Positions 1 through 10,760 of a stretch of 64,000 bases of DNA are shown here, in pieces. The stretch comes from Spongilla lacustris (lineage: Eukaryota > Porifera > Demospongiae > Spongillida > Spongillidae). Below the pieces are notes generated by a model. That model was not told the origin of the DNA. It searched no databases and worked only from the letters and a program-made list of their open reading frames with translations. Position numbers and translations under genes: made by a program. Each line of letters begins with the position of its first letter. Positions within the stretch are counted from its first letter, which is position 1. Location of the stretch: assembly GCA_949361645.1 (NCBI GenBank), contig OX442429.1, positions 6,344,253-6,408,252 of the forward strand, given 5' to 3'.

Positions 1-56
1 CCTCATCACCTACATGTATGTACCCATATCCCATGTGACCCTCATCACCTACATAC

Positions 57-727
57 CTGTTGGAGATAGCAACGTCAACACGCCACCTCAGCGAGTCCAG
101 TCGAGGTAGCCGAACACTTCTTGTGACAAGGCTCTGTTCCAACAGTGCTCGCCTTCACGGAAGATTAAAAACAATAAAGATAGGCTCTATTTAGAATTAA
201 GATGCACCAAAAAGCTTTTCTGTACACAGACACAGGCTCACCATTTAAATACAACCACGCATGCAGATACTAACAAACCACACAAACACCACACATACAC
301 ACAAAACATACACTCACACAAGTGTGTACACACACACTCCCAGGTATTATGACAAAGAGGATATTCTATCTTTACCTATACGTTCAAAGGGGGCTATAAT
401 TATGAATGCCCAATAACAAAGTTAATAATAAGTGGACATATAGCCATACGTTGCAAAGGACTTCTATTCATATAAGGTGCTACATATTAAAGCCTGGGGA
501 CCATATAAAGTGCTACATATTAAAGCCTGGGGACCATATAAAGTGCATTGGATAAACACACAACAATGAAATTAAAAATCCCCTACCAAACATGCCATAA
601 GCCTCATTCTTAGATAGACAACTTTGCTTACAGAGCAAGATGGACTCAATGATAAGGAAGCAGACTTAATCTAATGTGTGGATTGTAGAATGTAACAATA
701 GGATTATGGAGCACACACACACACACA

Positions 728-826
<99 letters not shown>

Positions 827-2140
827 ATTCATACCTCGACCCAAAGGCTGCACTGCTTAGGTCCAAAACCATCTCTGGAGGGAATCTGAAAATGGAAGAT
901 GTAGTTAATGCCCACTGCTCCATTCCATGTGTGGCTCATACATGTAGATCAAGGGTTTATACAATGTTATCAAGTTATTAAATGTATGCATGGTGACTTA
1001 TGACATGAAAACAGGATCAGACACCTCTCCCTCACCCCTCATCCCCCCTCCCAGGGCTCCCACTCTTGCAAGCACACTTACTTAGACAACGTGAGGTCCT
1101 CTTTAAACACCTGTAAAAGGCAGAAGCAGAACCAGTACATATGCTAACATCAAATTGTTTGGCCCCACACCATCTCATAGAGCCTTGGCCCCCTCATCAC
1201 ATGACCCTGCCCTCATCACATGACCCTCATCCGATGACCCTCACCACATCACTTCATACAGCCTGACCACCTGACCCTCACACATGACTTTTAACTCATG
1301 ATAGGAGCTCACATGTTAGTACAATGGTAAATGTGTTGGGCACCCACACCATCTCACCCACACCATCTACATCCCACCCAAACCACACCCATACCATCTC
1401 ACCCACACATCTCACCCATACCACCATCTCACCCACACCATCTCACCTCAGCCTTCAGTTTGGGCTGTCTAAGTGCAGACTGAAGGATGGTGTGCATTCC
1501 AGCAAAGATGGCCCTTAACACGTCCTGTGGACATTTGTCTGTTTCCAGCTTAGCCAATGCTTCCTCATCATCTGATCCAGACTGCAGGTACTCCACTACA
1601 ACTGTGTGTGTATGTGTGTGTGTGTGGGGGGGGAGGGTGGGGGGACAGGGGAGAGGGGAGAACATAAGAGCTTTCCTTCTTTGAGCGGTATAGAACTTAC
1701 ACATATGTATGTAGCTTTGTATAGATGTTAAATATACTAGCTCCACCCCTACCCCTACCCCTTTCTGCTGCATCCTTCTAACCCTCATTGTAGCATATAT
1801 AATGCCATTACAGTCTCGTCACTATGGCAAAATGTTTGTTGTAGCAGCCCATCTAAATTTTTAAGTATCTTCAAACCAATCGCCATACATAGTTCATGCA
1901 AAAGCCCACCAGTGCACTGTGTGATAACCGCATAGTAATATAACTGAGGCCAATGACTAAATTCGTAAACCTTGCAACTAACTCCAAATCATGACTGGCA
2001 CTGCCCTGCCCAGGACAAGGCATTGGTACATGTGTACATAAGAGATATAATTCTCATTCCAGTGGTGTTTGAAAGTCAGATCTCCACACTGTGAGAGCAC
2101 CTACCTTGATAATTACTACAGAGACATAGTGCTCAATCGG

Positions 2141-2179
<39 letters not shown>

Positions 2180-2224
2180 ATGTGTGTGTATGAATGTGTG
2201 TGTATGAATGTGTGTGTATGTATA

Positions 2225-2311
<87 letters not shown>

Positions 2312-2573
2312 GTGTGTGTGTGTGTGCGTGCATGGCTTCGTGTGTAATGTATTGCACACATAAGTTGATGCATATGCCTGCCATTATGTTGTGTACAGAT
2401 AGAGGGCAATGGACAAGTGGATTCGAACCCTTACATTTCAAGACGCTTCCATAAGTAGCACGATCCACACTTCTAGACAATTGTACTAGCTTCTTAATTT
2501 CTGGCGGCATCTTTGCTCCGAAGAAAGGCGCTCTGTCCGAAGCGCCACCTGACTGCAGCATAACTTGGGCCAT
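57..2573 (-). CDS. COMMD5: COMM domain-containing protein 5, 5' five coding exons (partial)
   Basis: COMMD proteins assemble into the Commander/CCC complex, which supports endosomal recycling and cullin regulation. Minus-strand coding exons: 2435-2573, 1447-1601, 1082-1110, 835-885 and 57-152. All junctions are GT-AG and the frame is continuous, giving 156 residues plus two bases. Exon 1 carries RAPFFGAKMPPEIKKLV, matching the family FLGAQLPPE block. The split joins VLK to FVVEYLQ, as in human COMMD5, and exon 2 ends with FAGMHTILQSALRQP. Exon 5 opens the COMM domain with LRWRVDVAIS. I start at ATG 2573; a TTG lies five codons upstream in frame. The last 55-65 residues, the rest of the COMM domain, lie beyond the left edge. 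Long CA/GT tracts sit in introns 1 and 4. Paralogue identity is inferred from the N-terminal and GMHT-LQ-AL-LP blocks, which other COMMDs lack. Confidence 0.87.
153..834. other. COMMD5 intron 4, with short duplication
   Basis: Intron between COMMD5 exons 4 and 5 (minus strand). A 33-bp unit containing GTGCTACATATTAAAGCCTG is repeated about 2.3 times at 471-548, and a long CA tract lies at 713-824. I see no further coding sequence in it. Confidence 0.6.
713..824. repeat. (CA)n microsatellite beside COMMD5 splice donor
   Basis: About 110 bp of CA dinucleotides with one break near 733. On the minus strand this is a GT tract beginning about 10 bases after the splice donor of COMMD5 exon 4 (GAG|GTATGA at 837-829). 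Confidence 0.95.
2143..2331. repeat. (GT)n microsatellite in COMMD5 intron 1
   Basis: A long GT tract interrupted by ATGAAT and ATAATT variants. Minus-strand reading frames through it are Thr-His repeats and are not coding. Confidence 0.95.
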
Positions 2574-2725
2574 TTCTGTGTAATGCAACGCCCCCTTGTG
2601 TCACGTGACACCAACATACAAGATGCGACTAATTAGAGCAGCGCTCTAACATTTTGGGGTCTTGCACTTTCTCCGTGCCAGTATTGCAGCCCACGGGATT
2701 CAAACCCGCCACAAATCGAAGTAGG

Positions 2726-3947
2726 CAGCGGCGGACGCAGGATTTAGGAGGGGGGGGGGGGGGGGGGGGGGGGGGCACGCTTGTGGGCGGGACCCCAAAC
2801 ACTCACAGCTAGGGGGTATGGGGGAGCGCTGTAAGCTCCCCCATCGGGGTCTGGGGCAGAGCCCCAGAAGCCAACGGTTTTTACGTTTTAAAACCTTCCA
2901 AAACTACGTGATAATTTAAAACCCATGCAATCATTAATTTTAATTCACACCCGCTGCACACGCTATACAATAATTTTATTATTCATCAGTAGCATCAGTG
3001 GCTTCATCCTCCAAGATGAAGGAAAGCTTCATTCTCCGTGGCTGTTTGCTTGCAAAAGCATCAATTGTTTCCTTCACAGAAACGCTGATACATCTATGTA
3101 CAGCTAGCAGGCTAGGGCCAATCCATTCATCCTTTCCCCCGTCATTGTTGACCTGAGGTACGTTTTTAGCCTCCTTAGTCCACTGATGGAGCGCTCTGCC
3201 TCGCAACTCGTTAGAGGCCAAACTGTCATAATATGAAGGATGGTATGAACGTTTGGAAATTGCTGTTTCATACAAGCCCTTAGGGCGGACAAAAGGTTGC
3301 TTGGGCGACTTTCTTTGGAAGCAGCTGACCAATAGAGCTGAGCTTTTTCCCAACCAAATGTTTCACATCCTTCTCTGTCATATAAATATATAACATACTA
3401 TCGTACTAAGTAAAAAAGCAGTTTGTCACAAACCATCGATGACATGTACAGCTAATTGAAGCTCCTGTGATCCACTGTGTTGCTGAACCTGTGGCTCTTG
3501 TTCTTCCTGCAATGCAGGGACTAAGCTGCAGACTGACAGTGAGGTTGACGGAGTAAGTTCTTCCAGCTGTCTTCTCAGTAGTTGTCGCTAATCCTATGGA
3601 GCTATCTACGCTTGAACAGTCCTGGTAAGGCATGCATAAGCAAGTAAGTTTTAAATATAATAGTTTGTGCTTCATGTACTATACTTACCAACGCTGATCG
3701 TTTACAGAAGAAATCCGTAATTACCTGGTTAACGGATTGTTCTTCAATGGCAGCCAAGATATGGTCCCAGGATTATAAATTATGTGTTGAGACCATAATC
3801 AATGTGATATATCTGACTGCGGTATTGTAATCATTTGATGGTTTTCAGTTGATCGTGCATGTATGACCGTATGACCACATCTTGACCGTATGACCGCATC
3901 TATTCATTTAACGGGGGAGGGGGGGGGGGGGGGGGGTACAGGCCCCT

Positions 3948-3996
<49 letters not shown>

Positions 3997-4003
3997 GCCA
4001 CTG
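2726..4003. mobile_element. hAT-type DNA transposon remnant
   Basis: Terminal inverted repeats begin CAGCGGCGGACGCAGG and end CCGTCCGCCACTG, typical of hAT elements. G- and C-runs follow just inside each end. The pentamer GTAGG flanks both sides (2721-2725 and 4004-4008). A full 8-bp duplication, expected for hAT, is not visible, so the target site has probably decayed. The interior holds the 3' end of a transposase on the minus strand (2979-3353). About 1.28 kb remains, so most of the transposase is gone and the copy cannot be autonomous. Confidence 0.8.
2979..3353 (-). pseudogene. hAT transposase C-terminal (hATC dimerisation) fragment
   Basis: The minus strand encodes the C-terminal dimerisation region of hAT transposases, split over two overlapping frames. 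One frame (3104-3292) reads FPNVHTILHIMTVWPLTSCE followed by AERSISGLRRLKTYLRSTM, the diagnostic CEAERS-S-L-R-LKTYLR block. The other frame carries the tail IDAFASKQPRRMKL and the stop. The change of frame near 3105 shows at least one frameshift. N-terminal zinc finger and catalytic regions are absent. Confidence 0.85.
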
Positions 4004-4266
4004 GTAGGAGTAATCAAATCGCTTCAAATTCTGCTTGTATGTTTTGTTGTATTGTTACTTTCGGTTACGGAGATACAGTTGAACAAAATGCGGGCACGTT
4101 TTCGCGCTCGATTCGCGCCAATGATTTGTCGACTCGTCCCGCTCGATGGATACAAATAAACGGCACTTCCACCACCCGGACCCGTTTTTTATCATAATAA
4201 CGACCGAGCGATAACGACTAGCTATTATATTTACGATACACGAATAAATAAAACACAAAGTTATGT

Positions 4267-4885
4267 TTAAGAACTACATGTATCACCCTCCTGGATGATA
4301 CATCCACCCCTTAAGAGGAGGGACCGGGCATTGGCCCGCACTAATGTTAAGTTCAGGCGGCCATACAAGTTAGAGACCACCTTGGACTTTGGGGTGTTGG
4401 TCCTTGTGGCAAAGTGTGAAGCAAGTCTTGAGAAAGCTTGGATAGCTTCCCTGCCTCTAGCTCCATATGACTCCACCACAAGGGGAATGCATGTCCATCC
4501 CAGCTCAGAACACTTAGCATCATTAGCCGAGTGCTTTCTTAGCTCAGCGGCAACTGCTGCTGACCCTGCTGTGAGACCCGCTTCAGAGAGAAGGGATGGG
4601 TTTAGCGGAGAGGTCAAAGGCAGCAGGCTTGCCACAGAGCCAATTCGAAGCTAAGATGTCATCAGGACGTATGTGCAGGAGCTCACGTCCCAGTCCACTG
4701 CCAGCTTCTGCCTTGGCACTGATGCAGGCACGATGGCATGTTTGGAGCACTACATCCCTGAGCTTACTGTGCCTGGATACAGCATCACCACCTCGCTTAC
4801 ATGTCAAGGCATGGTGACCTAGGGGATCCAAAGTGTGTTCTGGGCACAAAGCACAGGGAGGAGAGCCAGGTGAGGTAGCCACCAC
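4267..4885 (-). pseudogene. Retroelement polyprotein C-terminal fragment
   Basis: The minus strand reads CALCPEHTLDPLGHHALTCK, a Cys/His knuckle, then GGDAVSRHSKLRD and RPDDILASNWLCGKPAAFD. After a frame change near 4600 it continues PLNPSLLSEAGLTAGSAAVA, CSELGWTCIPLVVESYG and LYGRLNLTLVRANARSLLLR. This resembles the C-terminal part of reverse-transcriptase-like proteins that are very abundant in some invertebrate genomes; I do not know the clade. The frameshift makes it a dead fragment. Two more pieces of the same family lie at 5757-5872 and 14627-15310. The reverse transcriptase core is not present. Confidence 0.7.
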
Positions 4886-5088
4886 TTGATGGTCAATTGG
4901 TGGTTAATTGGGGTCTAGGCTTAGACCCAGGCCTGGAGATGGGACAACAGAGAGCCATGAAGAGGCATGGGGCGAAGACACTGACAGGAGACGAGCCATG
5001 TCAGCAGTAGAGCTCTCTGAATGTTATTTAATTTATTACCATAACAACGATAAGATAAACAAAACATCAGCGTTGCACATGCACAGCA

Positions 5089-5238
5089 AATAAACGCATC
5101 AAATCAATTATTGATTTCACAACGGATTTTTTAATCAATTGTTAAATCAACGCATGCATGATTTGATAGTAAACTTGATTTGCGATTGATTTTACGGTGA
5201 AATCAAGAATTGATTTGACGCGTCTTTTTGCTGTGTTA
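5089..5238. repeat. Short palindromic MITE-like element
   Basis: About 150 bp with inverted ends CACAGCAAATAAACGCATCA and GACGCGTCTTTTTGCTGTG, and an inner stem of TCAATTATTGATTTCAC against GTGAAATCAAGAATTGA. It is AT-rich and noncoding. Superfamily not determined. Confidence 0.65.
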
Positions 5239-5756
5239 ATTGGCTAGGTCGGATATTTAAAAGAAAGGGGGGAGGGTACCCCTCACTCCTTATGTAAAGA
5301 GCGTGAAATGAATGATAAGTTGGGGGACGCGCCTGCCTGTGCACGATGGCATGCTGTGATAATGAGGGAGTATGCCCCACTTTAATTATTGCGTTTACGT
5401 AATGCTTGTACGTATATAACGATAACCACCTGCTTTATTACGATGGCTGTTGCTACATGTATTGTTTCTATTTTTACGTTAGGTCATCAATCTATGCTTA
5501 GCTCTCTCCTCTTTTGTTGTCGTGAAGGCATTTTGACAAAAACAACTTCGCTAGCGAAAAGTGGTGAACAAAACTAAAACTTACAAATTGAACCCCCCCC
5601 CCTTCCAATCATATATAACGATACATATTTATAACAATTATGGGACAGTTTGTCCGAGTTTTAGAACATTATAATGTTTCTTGTTTTAATCGCTATATCT
5701 TCCGAACGCTAACCGCTATCGACTTCCTATTTTCAACAGATCAAGGTCAGACTTAG
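5239..5756. other. Intergenic stretch without a recognised gene
   Basis: No convincing coding sequence. The piece from about 5520 (GGCATTTTGACAAAAACAAC) resembles sequence at about 9385, so it begins the repeat shared by the two flanks of the deaminase region. A C-run lies at about 5594-5602. Confidence 0.5.
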
Positions 5757-5872
5757 TCTCCCGTACAACCTCCTGCTGATACGGTTGAACGTTTCCTGGG
5801 CCTTCTCTTCCCAACCACCATATGTCTCTACAGCCAGGGGAATGCACTCCCACCCAAGTTCCGCACACACAT
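5757..5872 (-). pseudogene. Small retroelement fragment, same family as 4267-4885
   Basis: The minus strand reads ELGWECIPLAVETYGGWEEK, then AQETFNRISRRLYGRLSLT, aligning with the GW-CIPL-VE-YG and YGRL-LT blocks of the 4.3-kb and 14.7-kb fragments. It lacks the other domains. Confidence 0.7.
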
Positions 5873-5884
5873 ACGTGAAACATT

Positions 5885-6250
5885 GCCAACACTTTTACTG
5901 CATATTACGTAATGATTACGTAATTAGTTTCATGCTTTATTTTTACTGATACCAGCAGATGTTCTTCTGGCCAGGAAATTCTACAGCCATTGGTATAATT
6001 AGCGCTCTAACCGTTAGTATATGGAGAAAAATTAGTGAGATCGTATGTCCATTCTGGTTCTATAGCAACAAAGAGCTAAACTATCCGTTTCTCGGGCGTC
6101 AAGTTTTTAATGACATTCAAGATACCGGCACCGATATACATGTAGCTGAGTCATATAATCTAATTTTAGTAGCTAACGGTGTACGTTCCTATATTTAGCA
6201 ACATAAATGAGTATAAAAGTGCTAAATATAATATTGGTGTCAACAAAAAG
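5885..6250. repeat. Repeat unit upstream of the deaminase ORF, shared with 9520-10085
   Basis: Several blocks recur in order at 9.5-10.1 kb, for example AAAGAGCTAAACTATCCGTT against AAAGAGCTACACTATCCGTT, and the terminal CCTATATTTAGCAACATAAA. The unit ends in a stem of CTATATTTAGC and GTGCTAAATATA, 30 bp before the deaminase start codon. The same stem occurs at 8769-8825 and, split by the 13-kb element, at 10049/23325. Confidence 0.6.
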
Positions 6251-6252
6251 CG

Positions 6253-7758
6253 ATGGAAGATACTTACAGTGGATTGACAGACAGGCGAAAAGAAAAGCTA
6301 AGTGGTGAAGAAGGTCTAAGTGGTGAAGAAAAATTACGAGTACATGTAGTTGCATGGGGGAAGACGGACGATTTGAAGAAGCGAGGTAATGCGCGTATTT
6401 TAGCGGAACCAATACATATAGCTAGGCTAAGTGTCGGAGGCTTAATACTCATATTTGAAGACTATAGAGAACAAGGTGTACGCGCAGTGCTGATTTTTAA
6501 GTGGTGTGTAAAACGGCCCATTTCATCTGGAATAATTGAAAACATACGTATCAATACAATAACTAAATCCAATTCTCTAAAGCACTTCCCTCACACTAAC
6601 CCTGACCCTCATACTAACTCTAACCCTGACCCTCACACTAACCCTGACCTTCACACTAACCCTGACCCTCACACTAACCCTGACCCTCACACTATCCTTG
6701 ACCCTAACCCTGAAGTAATTATTTCTCTTGTTCAGGATAAGTTGGCTAAATATAGAATACATTTTAATAAACATTCTGTAGTAGCAGCATTTATAGTAGA
6801 AGATAGAAGAGAAGAAAAAATCGAAGTGGTTGTGTGGGGAAGTGGTACAAAATGGGAGAAAAAAATCACAATTAATCCAAAAAAATTAGAAGAAATGACT
6901 CCAAAAGAGCGGGGCTGTGTCATATGGGATTACCATGCAGAGACAAATGCAAGACGCATATTTGAATATTACTTATCGCGCGAAATAAAAAAATGTGCCA
7001 ATGCTGATAAAACATCTATATTTGAACGTATACATACATCCGATACCCCTATGAGGAAGCGCTCTGATGTCTTCATCCATTTTTACACCAGTAAAGTACC
7101 CTGTGGAGGGGCTGCTAGGTGCCTAAAAAATGAAGACAAAGGCCAGTGTCATTACTGGGGTAAAAAGACCGGGGAGCCCGGCACTGTACCAATAGATGAT
7201 AAAGTGGTGGATGAGCATGGGAAAGACAATCTTATTGTGATGTCATGTTCAGACAAAATTTATACGTGGAATGTAGCGGGGGTACAAGGGTCCATTTTAT
7301 ATCCACATGTTGGGAAGATATGCATCGATAGTATCATCATATCCCACTCTGGTGGATGCAGTCAAATGTGTAAGGACAATGCAACTAATGCACTTCGCAT
7401 TGGTGCATCCCCAGCAATTTTTTACGTAAAGAAGGGTTTGGAGCTTGACCATGACATCACTACTACCCCTAAGAAAAAAAAAAGAAATATAACTCCGGAG
7501 TACACCAGTTTGAACTGGTGTATTGGAGACGAAGAACCTGAAGTTTTAGATGCAAGGCACACATTACAACCCGATAGTCGAATATGTAAATTTAATTTAT
7601 ATAAGGCATTTGCAGAAGATCTAGGCTTAGATATGAATAAAACATACCATGATCACAAAGATGTAAAAGACTATAGAAATATGAAGCACAATGAAGGAAA
7701 GTATAAACTAAAAATGCCCAAAAGTGTGAATTTGTTTAAATTGCTACCCTCACAGTGA
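6253..7758 (+). CDS. ADAT1/ADAR-type adenosine deaminase, intronless, 501 residues
   Basis: Predicted zinc-dependent RNA adenosine deaminase converting adenosine to inosine, nearest to tRNA deaminase ADAT1 in layout. The A-deamin motifs appear in order: WGSGTK (about 197), YHAETNARR with metal ligand His228 and proton-shuttle Glu230, VPCGG with Cys284, KKTGEPGTVP, and MSCSDKIYTWNVAGVQGS with Cys332. The C-terminus keeps SRICKFNLYKAF, like the ADAT1 tail. All metal ligands and the catalytic Glu are intact. Residues 1-110 are of unknown origin, and residues about 112-155 are an 18-bp tandem repeat coding HTNPDP units. Unlike the other host genes here it has no intron and sits in repeat-rich DNA, so it may be a retrocopy or mobile-element cargo. 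The ATG at 6253 opens the frame; no other start was favoured. Substrate unknown. Confidence 0.82.
   Translation: MEDTYSGLTDRRKEKLSGEEGLSGEEKLRVHVVAWGKTDDLKKRGNARILAEPIHIARLSVGGLILIFEDYREQGVRAVLIFKWCVKRPISSGIIENIRINTITKSNSLKHFPHTNPDPHTNSNPDPHTNPDLHTNPDPHTNPDPHTILDPNPEVIISLVQDKLAKYRIHFNKHSVVAAFIVEDRREEKIEVVVWGSGTKWEKKITINPKKLEEMTPKERGCVIWDYHAETNARRIFEYYLSREIKKCANADKTSIFERIHTSDTPMRKRSDVFIHFYTSKVPCGGAARCLKNEDKGQCHYWGKKTGEPGTVPIDDKVVDEHGKDNLIVMSCSDKIYTWNVAGVQGSILYPHVGKICIDSIIISHSGGCSQMCKDNATNALRIGASPAIFYVKKGLELDHDITTTPKKKKRNITPEYTSLNWCIGDEEPEVLDARHTLQPDSRICKFNLYKAFAEDLGLDMNKTYHDHKDVKDYRNMKHNEGKYKLKMPKSVNLFKLLPSQ
6589..6712 (+). repeat. 18-bp coding tandem repeat inside the deaminase ORF
   Basis: Units of the form CCTCACACTAACCCTGAC, about six copies with substitutions, stay in frame and encode His-Thr-Asn-Pro-Asp-Pro. 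The repeat looks like a slippage expansion between the novel N-terminal region and the catalytic domain. Confidence 0.9.
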
Positions 7759-7920
7759 ACACGCACAAAAATATCTCACATACACTTGCCACATACATGA
7801 CATATATGTACTAACACACACACACATATGCGCACACATGAGCGAGGTGGGTGAAAAAATGGGTGATTTAAAAAAAAGTGTTTCATGCACGTGGTCAATG
7901 CCTTGATGTTTTTTTTTTTT
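7759..7920. other. 3' flank of the deaminase ORF
   Basis: AT-rich with short CA runs and a T11 run near 7909. No polyadenylation hexamer is obvious within 150 bp of the stop, and no terminal inverted repeat is visible. Confidence 0.4.
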
Positions 7921-8205
7921 TTGTTGCCTGGTCTGCCTAGAGGTAAATGCCTTGAAGTGGATTAGAGCAGTTTTATGTTAACCTGTTTGTCGTTAGAGCT
8001 GTTTTATGTTAACTTGTTTGTCTTGTTGCCTGGTCTGCCTAGAGGTAAATGCCTTGAAGTGGATTAGAGCAGTTTTATGTTAACCTGTTTGTCTTGTTGC
8101 CTGGTCTGCCTAGAGGCAAACGCCTTGAAGTGGATTAGAGCTATTTTATGTTAACCTGTTTGTCTTAGCCTGGTCCACCTAGAGGTAAATGCCTTGAAGT
8201 GGATT
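7921..8205. repeat. About 71-bp tandem repeat, four partial copies
   Basis: Units contain GCCTGGTCTGCCTAGAGGTA and GCCTTGAAGTGGATTAGAGC followed by TTTTATGTTAACCTGTTTGT. Copies vary in length, and the second junction is truncated. Confidence 0.85.
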
Positions 8206-8657
8206 AGGTAGGGCTGCAAGAGCACTACCTTCATGTGGTGCAGCCTGTTAGTAGAAAGCTTGTACTGTACGAGCTTTTGAAGCTAAAGTGCTCAAGTTTA
8301 AATACTTTATACAACACATATGTGTACACATACTTGCCTCTTACTAATTCACTGACATAACTGTAAACATTATTTCGCTAGGCTATAATAACATCACATT
8401 ACAATGGCTGGGTTTTTTGCCATACAAACCTATGCATTATCCTTGTTACTGATGGGTTGTGCAATATAGACACTAAAAAAGAATGAAATAAGATATTAAA
8501 ACATGCATTCTTTCTGAGAAAGTTGGTGGTATATAGGATTTGAAGGTGATGGTGGTGTAAAAAAGGAAGGGAACAAGGGATTGGAGAAACACCCAGAACT
8601 CTGTTGTAAAACACCCCTTCTATGTAAATTTGAGGTTTACATATAGTCAGCTATATA

Positions 8658-8932
8658 CAAGATATAAAAAACATTCTCTCTGAGAAAGTTAGTGGTATAT
8701 AGGATTTGAAGGCAATGGTGGTGTAAAAAGAAAGGGAACAAGGATTCAGTGGAGATACAATGATTATTCCTATATTTAGCAACATAATTGTAATGGCGTT
8801 CTATACAGTGCTAAATATAGGAATAATCATTGTATCTCCACTGAATCCTTGTTCCCTTTCTTTTTACACCACCATTGCCTTCAAATCCTATATACCACTA
8901 ACTTTCTCAGAGAGAATGTTTTTTATATCTTG
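8658..8932. repeat. Nearly perfect 275-bp hairpin
   Basis: Arms of about 130 bp are almost exact reverse complements: AACATTCTCTCTGAGAAAGT on the left and ACTTTCTCAGAGAGAATGTT on the right. The centre is the TTCCTATATTTAGC / GCTAAATATAGGAA stem. A diverged single arm lies just upstream at about 8505-8590. The hairpin contains the unoccupied version of the site into which the 13-kb element inserted (GTTCTA at about 8801-8806). Confidence 0.9.
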
Positions 8933-9071
8933 TTTCATTCATTTTTTTTTAATAAGTGACTACTAGTACATGTAGTACAATGTAGAAGTACATGTAACTG
9001 AATACGATTGTACGATAAAATCCAGCCGTTGTAATTCCCACGTTTATTGCCTAGCAACACAATGTTTACAG

Positions 9072-9389
9072 TTATGTTACATTTGCACCTGTTCCATTAG
9101 TTCGAAACTCGCGCGCCAAGCTTTCCCTCTTAGAAGCTTGTTTCTCGTCTGAGTTCAGTTCATAACGTCGCTTCTTAGAAGCTCGCACCGCAACAGAATT
9201 CTTTTCCTGTTGCCACCTCTTAGAAGCTCGGTTCGACTCCAGATTTGCTCTGTACATATCACGAGCAGACGCCCGCCTTTGTACAGCATCAGCATCGTAC
9301 CAAACTCGGGAGGACTCTAACTCATAGTCTCGATTTAGGAGGTATTCCTCTCGTCGCTTAGCTTTCCTCATTCGTAGCCGTAAAGGCAT
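9072..9389 (-). CDS. Arg/Ala-rich repeat protein fragment, probably transposon derived
   Basis: A 105-residue open frame on the minus strand. It has irregular repeats of the type RASKRWQQEKNSVAVRASKK and ASARDMYRANLESNRASKR, very rich in Arg, Ala, Ser and Glu. Similar basic repeats occur at the N-termini of some large transposon proteins (Helitron-like and others), so I infer a mobile-element origin. No enzymatic domain follows downstream. The sequence just outside its start (GGCATTTTGACAAAAACAAC) is shared with 5528, so it belongs to the flanking repeat. It may not be expressed. Confidence 0.4.
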   Translation of the reverse strand: MPLRLRMRKAKRREEYLLNRDYELESSRVWYDADAVQRRASARDMYRANLESNRASKRWQQEKNSVAVRASKKRRYELNSDEKQASKRESLAREFRTNGTGANVT

Positions 9390-10084
9390 TTTGACAAAAA
9401 CAACTTCACCAGCTAAAAGTGGTGAGCAAAACTAAAAACACAAATGAAACTCACATGCCAATCATACACAATGAAGCATTGTCATGGAAACGGTTTAATA
9501 TAGCTAACTCTATATATTACGTAGCGATTACGTACTGATATCTTGGCGCGCGAGAACAGCTGCAAATTACGTATATTGGTTACATGCTTTATTTATATAT
9601 CTGATACCTGAAGATGTATTGTCAGAATTTTCTACGATTTTTGGTGTAACTGGCGTTCTTTAAAACCTTTTCTATCTCGAGTTATACTCACCCATAAAGA
9701 CGACTATGGACAAATCAAGGCCTGGGAACGAGAACTACGACCTTCTTTGTTCTCTTAAAGTAAACGGTCTAGCGACTTGAACAAAACATGAAAATGATCG
9801 TCTTTCCATTATGGATCGATAGCAATAAAGAGCTACACTATCCGTTTCTCGGTTCGTGAGTTATAATGATTTCATGATACGGCACAAATCCTATATGAGA
9901 GTTACTGCCGTAACTCTCGATACAGTGTGTAGTTAGTTATTCGTGAATAAGATTACCTAAATAAAAATAAAAGTACACATAGCTAAGTCATTTAGGTAAG
10001 TCCTATGTTAACTAAACTTACATGTTGGGGTGTTTATATAACGGTGTACAATATTCCTATATTTAGCAACATAAATGTAATGTT
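9390..10084. repeat. Second copy of the deaminase-upstream repeat
   Basis: Homologous in blocks to about 5530-6240, with indels. It contains GGCATTTTGACAAAAACAAC-like sequence, AGCAATAAAGAGCTACACTA and CCTATATTTAGCAACATAAA. No deaminase follows; the 13.2-kb element interrupts it at 10091. Confidence 0.6.
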
Positions 10085-10090
10085 GTTCTA

Positions 10091-10693
10091 TATGGAACGC
10101 CGTTGCCGTCAATATTCAATTTTTTATGGAAAAATTTTCCCCACCGCGGGCCCCGTATTTATTTTTGTTTTTATATATATTTTACCCCCAATCTTGGTGT
10201 GCATCTATTAGAATAGCGTACAAATTGTTGAGATTTGTCCCCTTCCTACCAAGCTGCCATGCCCTACAGCCTACAAAGCTGCCGTGTCCTAGGTCTACAA
10301 CCCGTGCTCTACAGCCTACAAAGCTGCCGTGCCCTAGGTCTACAACCCGTGCCCCGTCACAATTACGAACTATCGATCGAGTCAACTACTTATATCTTGA
10401 GGTGCGTTTAACGCTGCTACTTTAGTACTTGCTACTCGTTCATACATGAGAGTTTCTAATTTCAATAGGTTACAGCACTAGGCCCTATAAAGTATGACAT
10501 GATCAGGGTCCGGCGCGTGCAGTTCTCGACTCGTGGAAACACTTCTGCAAGTCAGACCCGACAGAGGAAGCTAAGCATATGGCAGGCACTAGGAGAACTT
10601 CGCGAAAGGTTGGAGGCGGGGGATCGATAAATATCAGCAAACTGGCATGCATTATTTCACCAATAGATCCCTCCCTACAAATACCCCCCCCCA

Positions 10694-10760
<67 letters not shown>

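Noticed and set aside
2410..2720. tRNA gene or tRNA-derived SINE from B-box-like text (GGTTTGAATCCC, GGTTCGAATCC on the minus strand)
   Set aside because: No matching A box at the right distance and no cloverleaf; the 2.42-kb match overlaps the COMMD5 exon 1 donor.
6589..6712. Telomere-like CCCTAAC text
   Set aside because: The unit is 18 bp and stays in the coding frame of the deaminase; it is not a hexamer telomere array.
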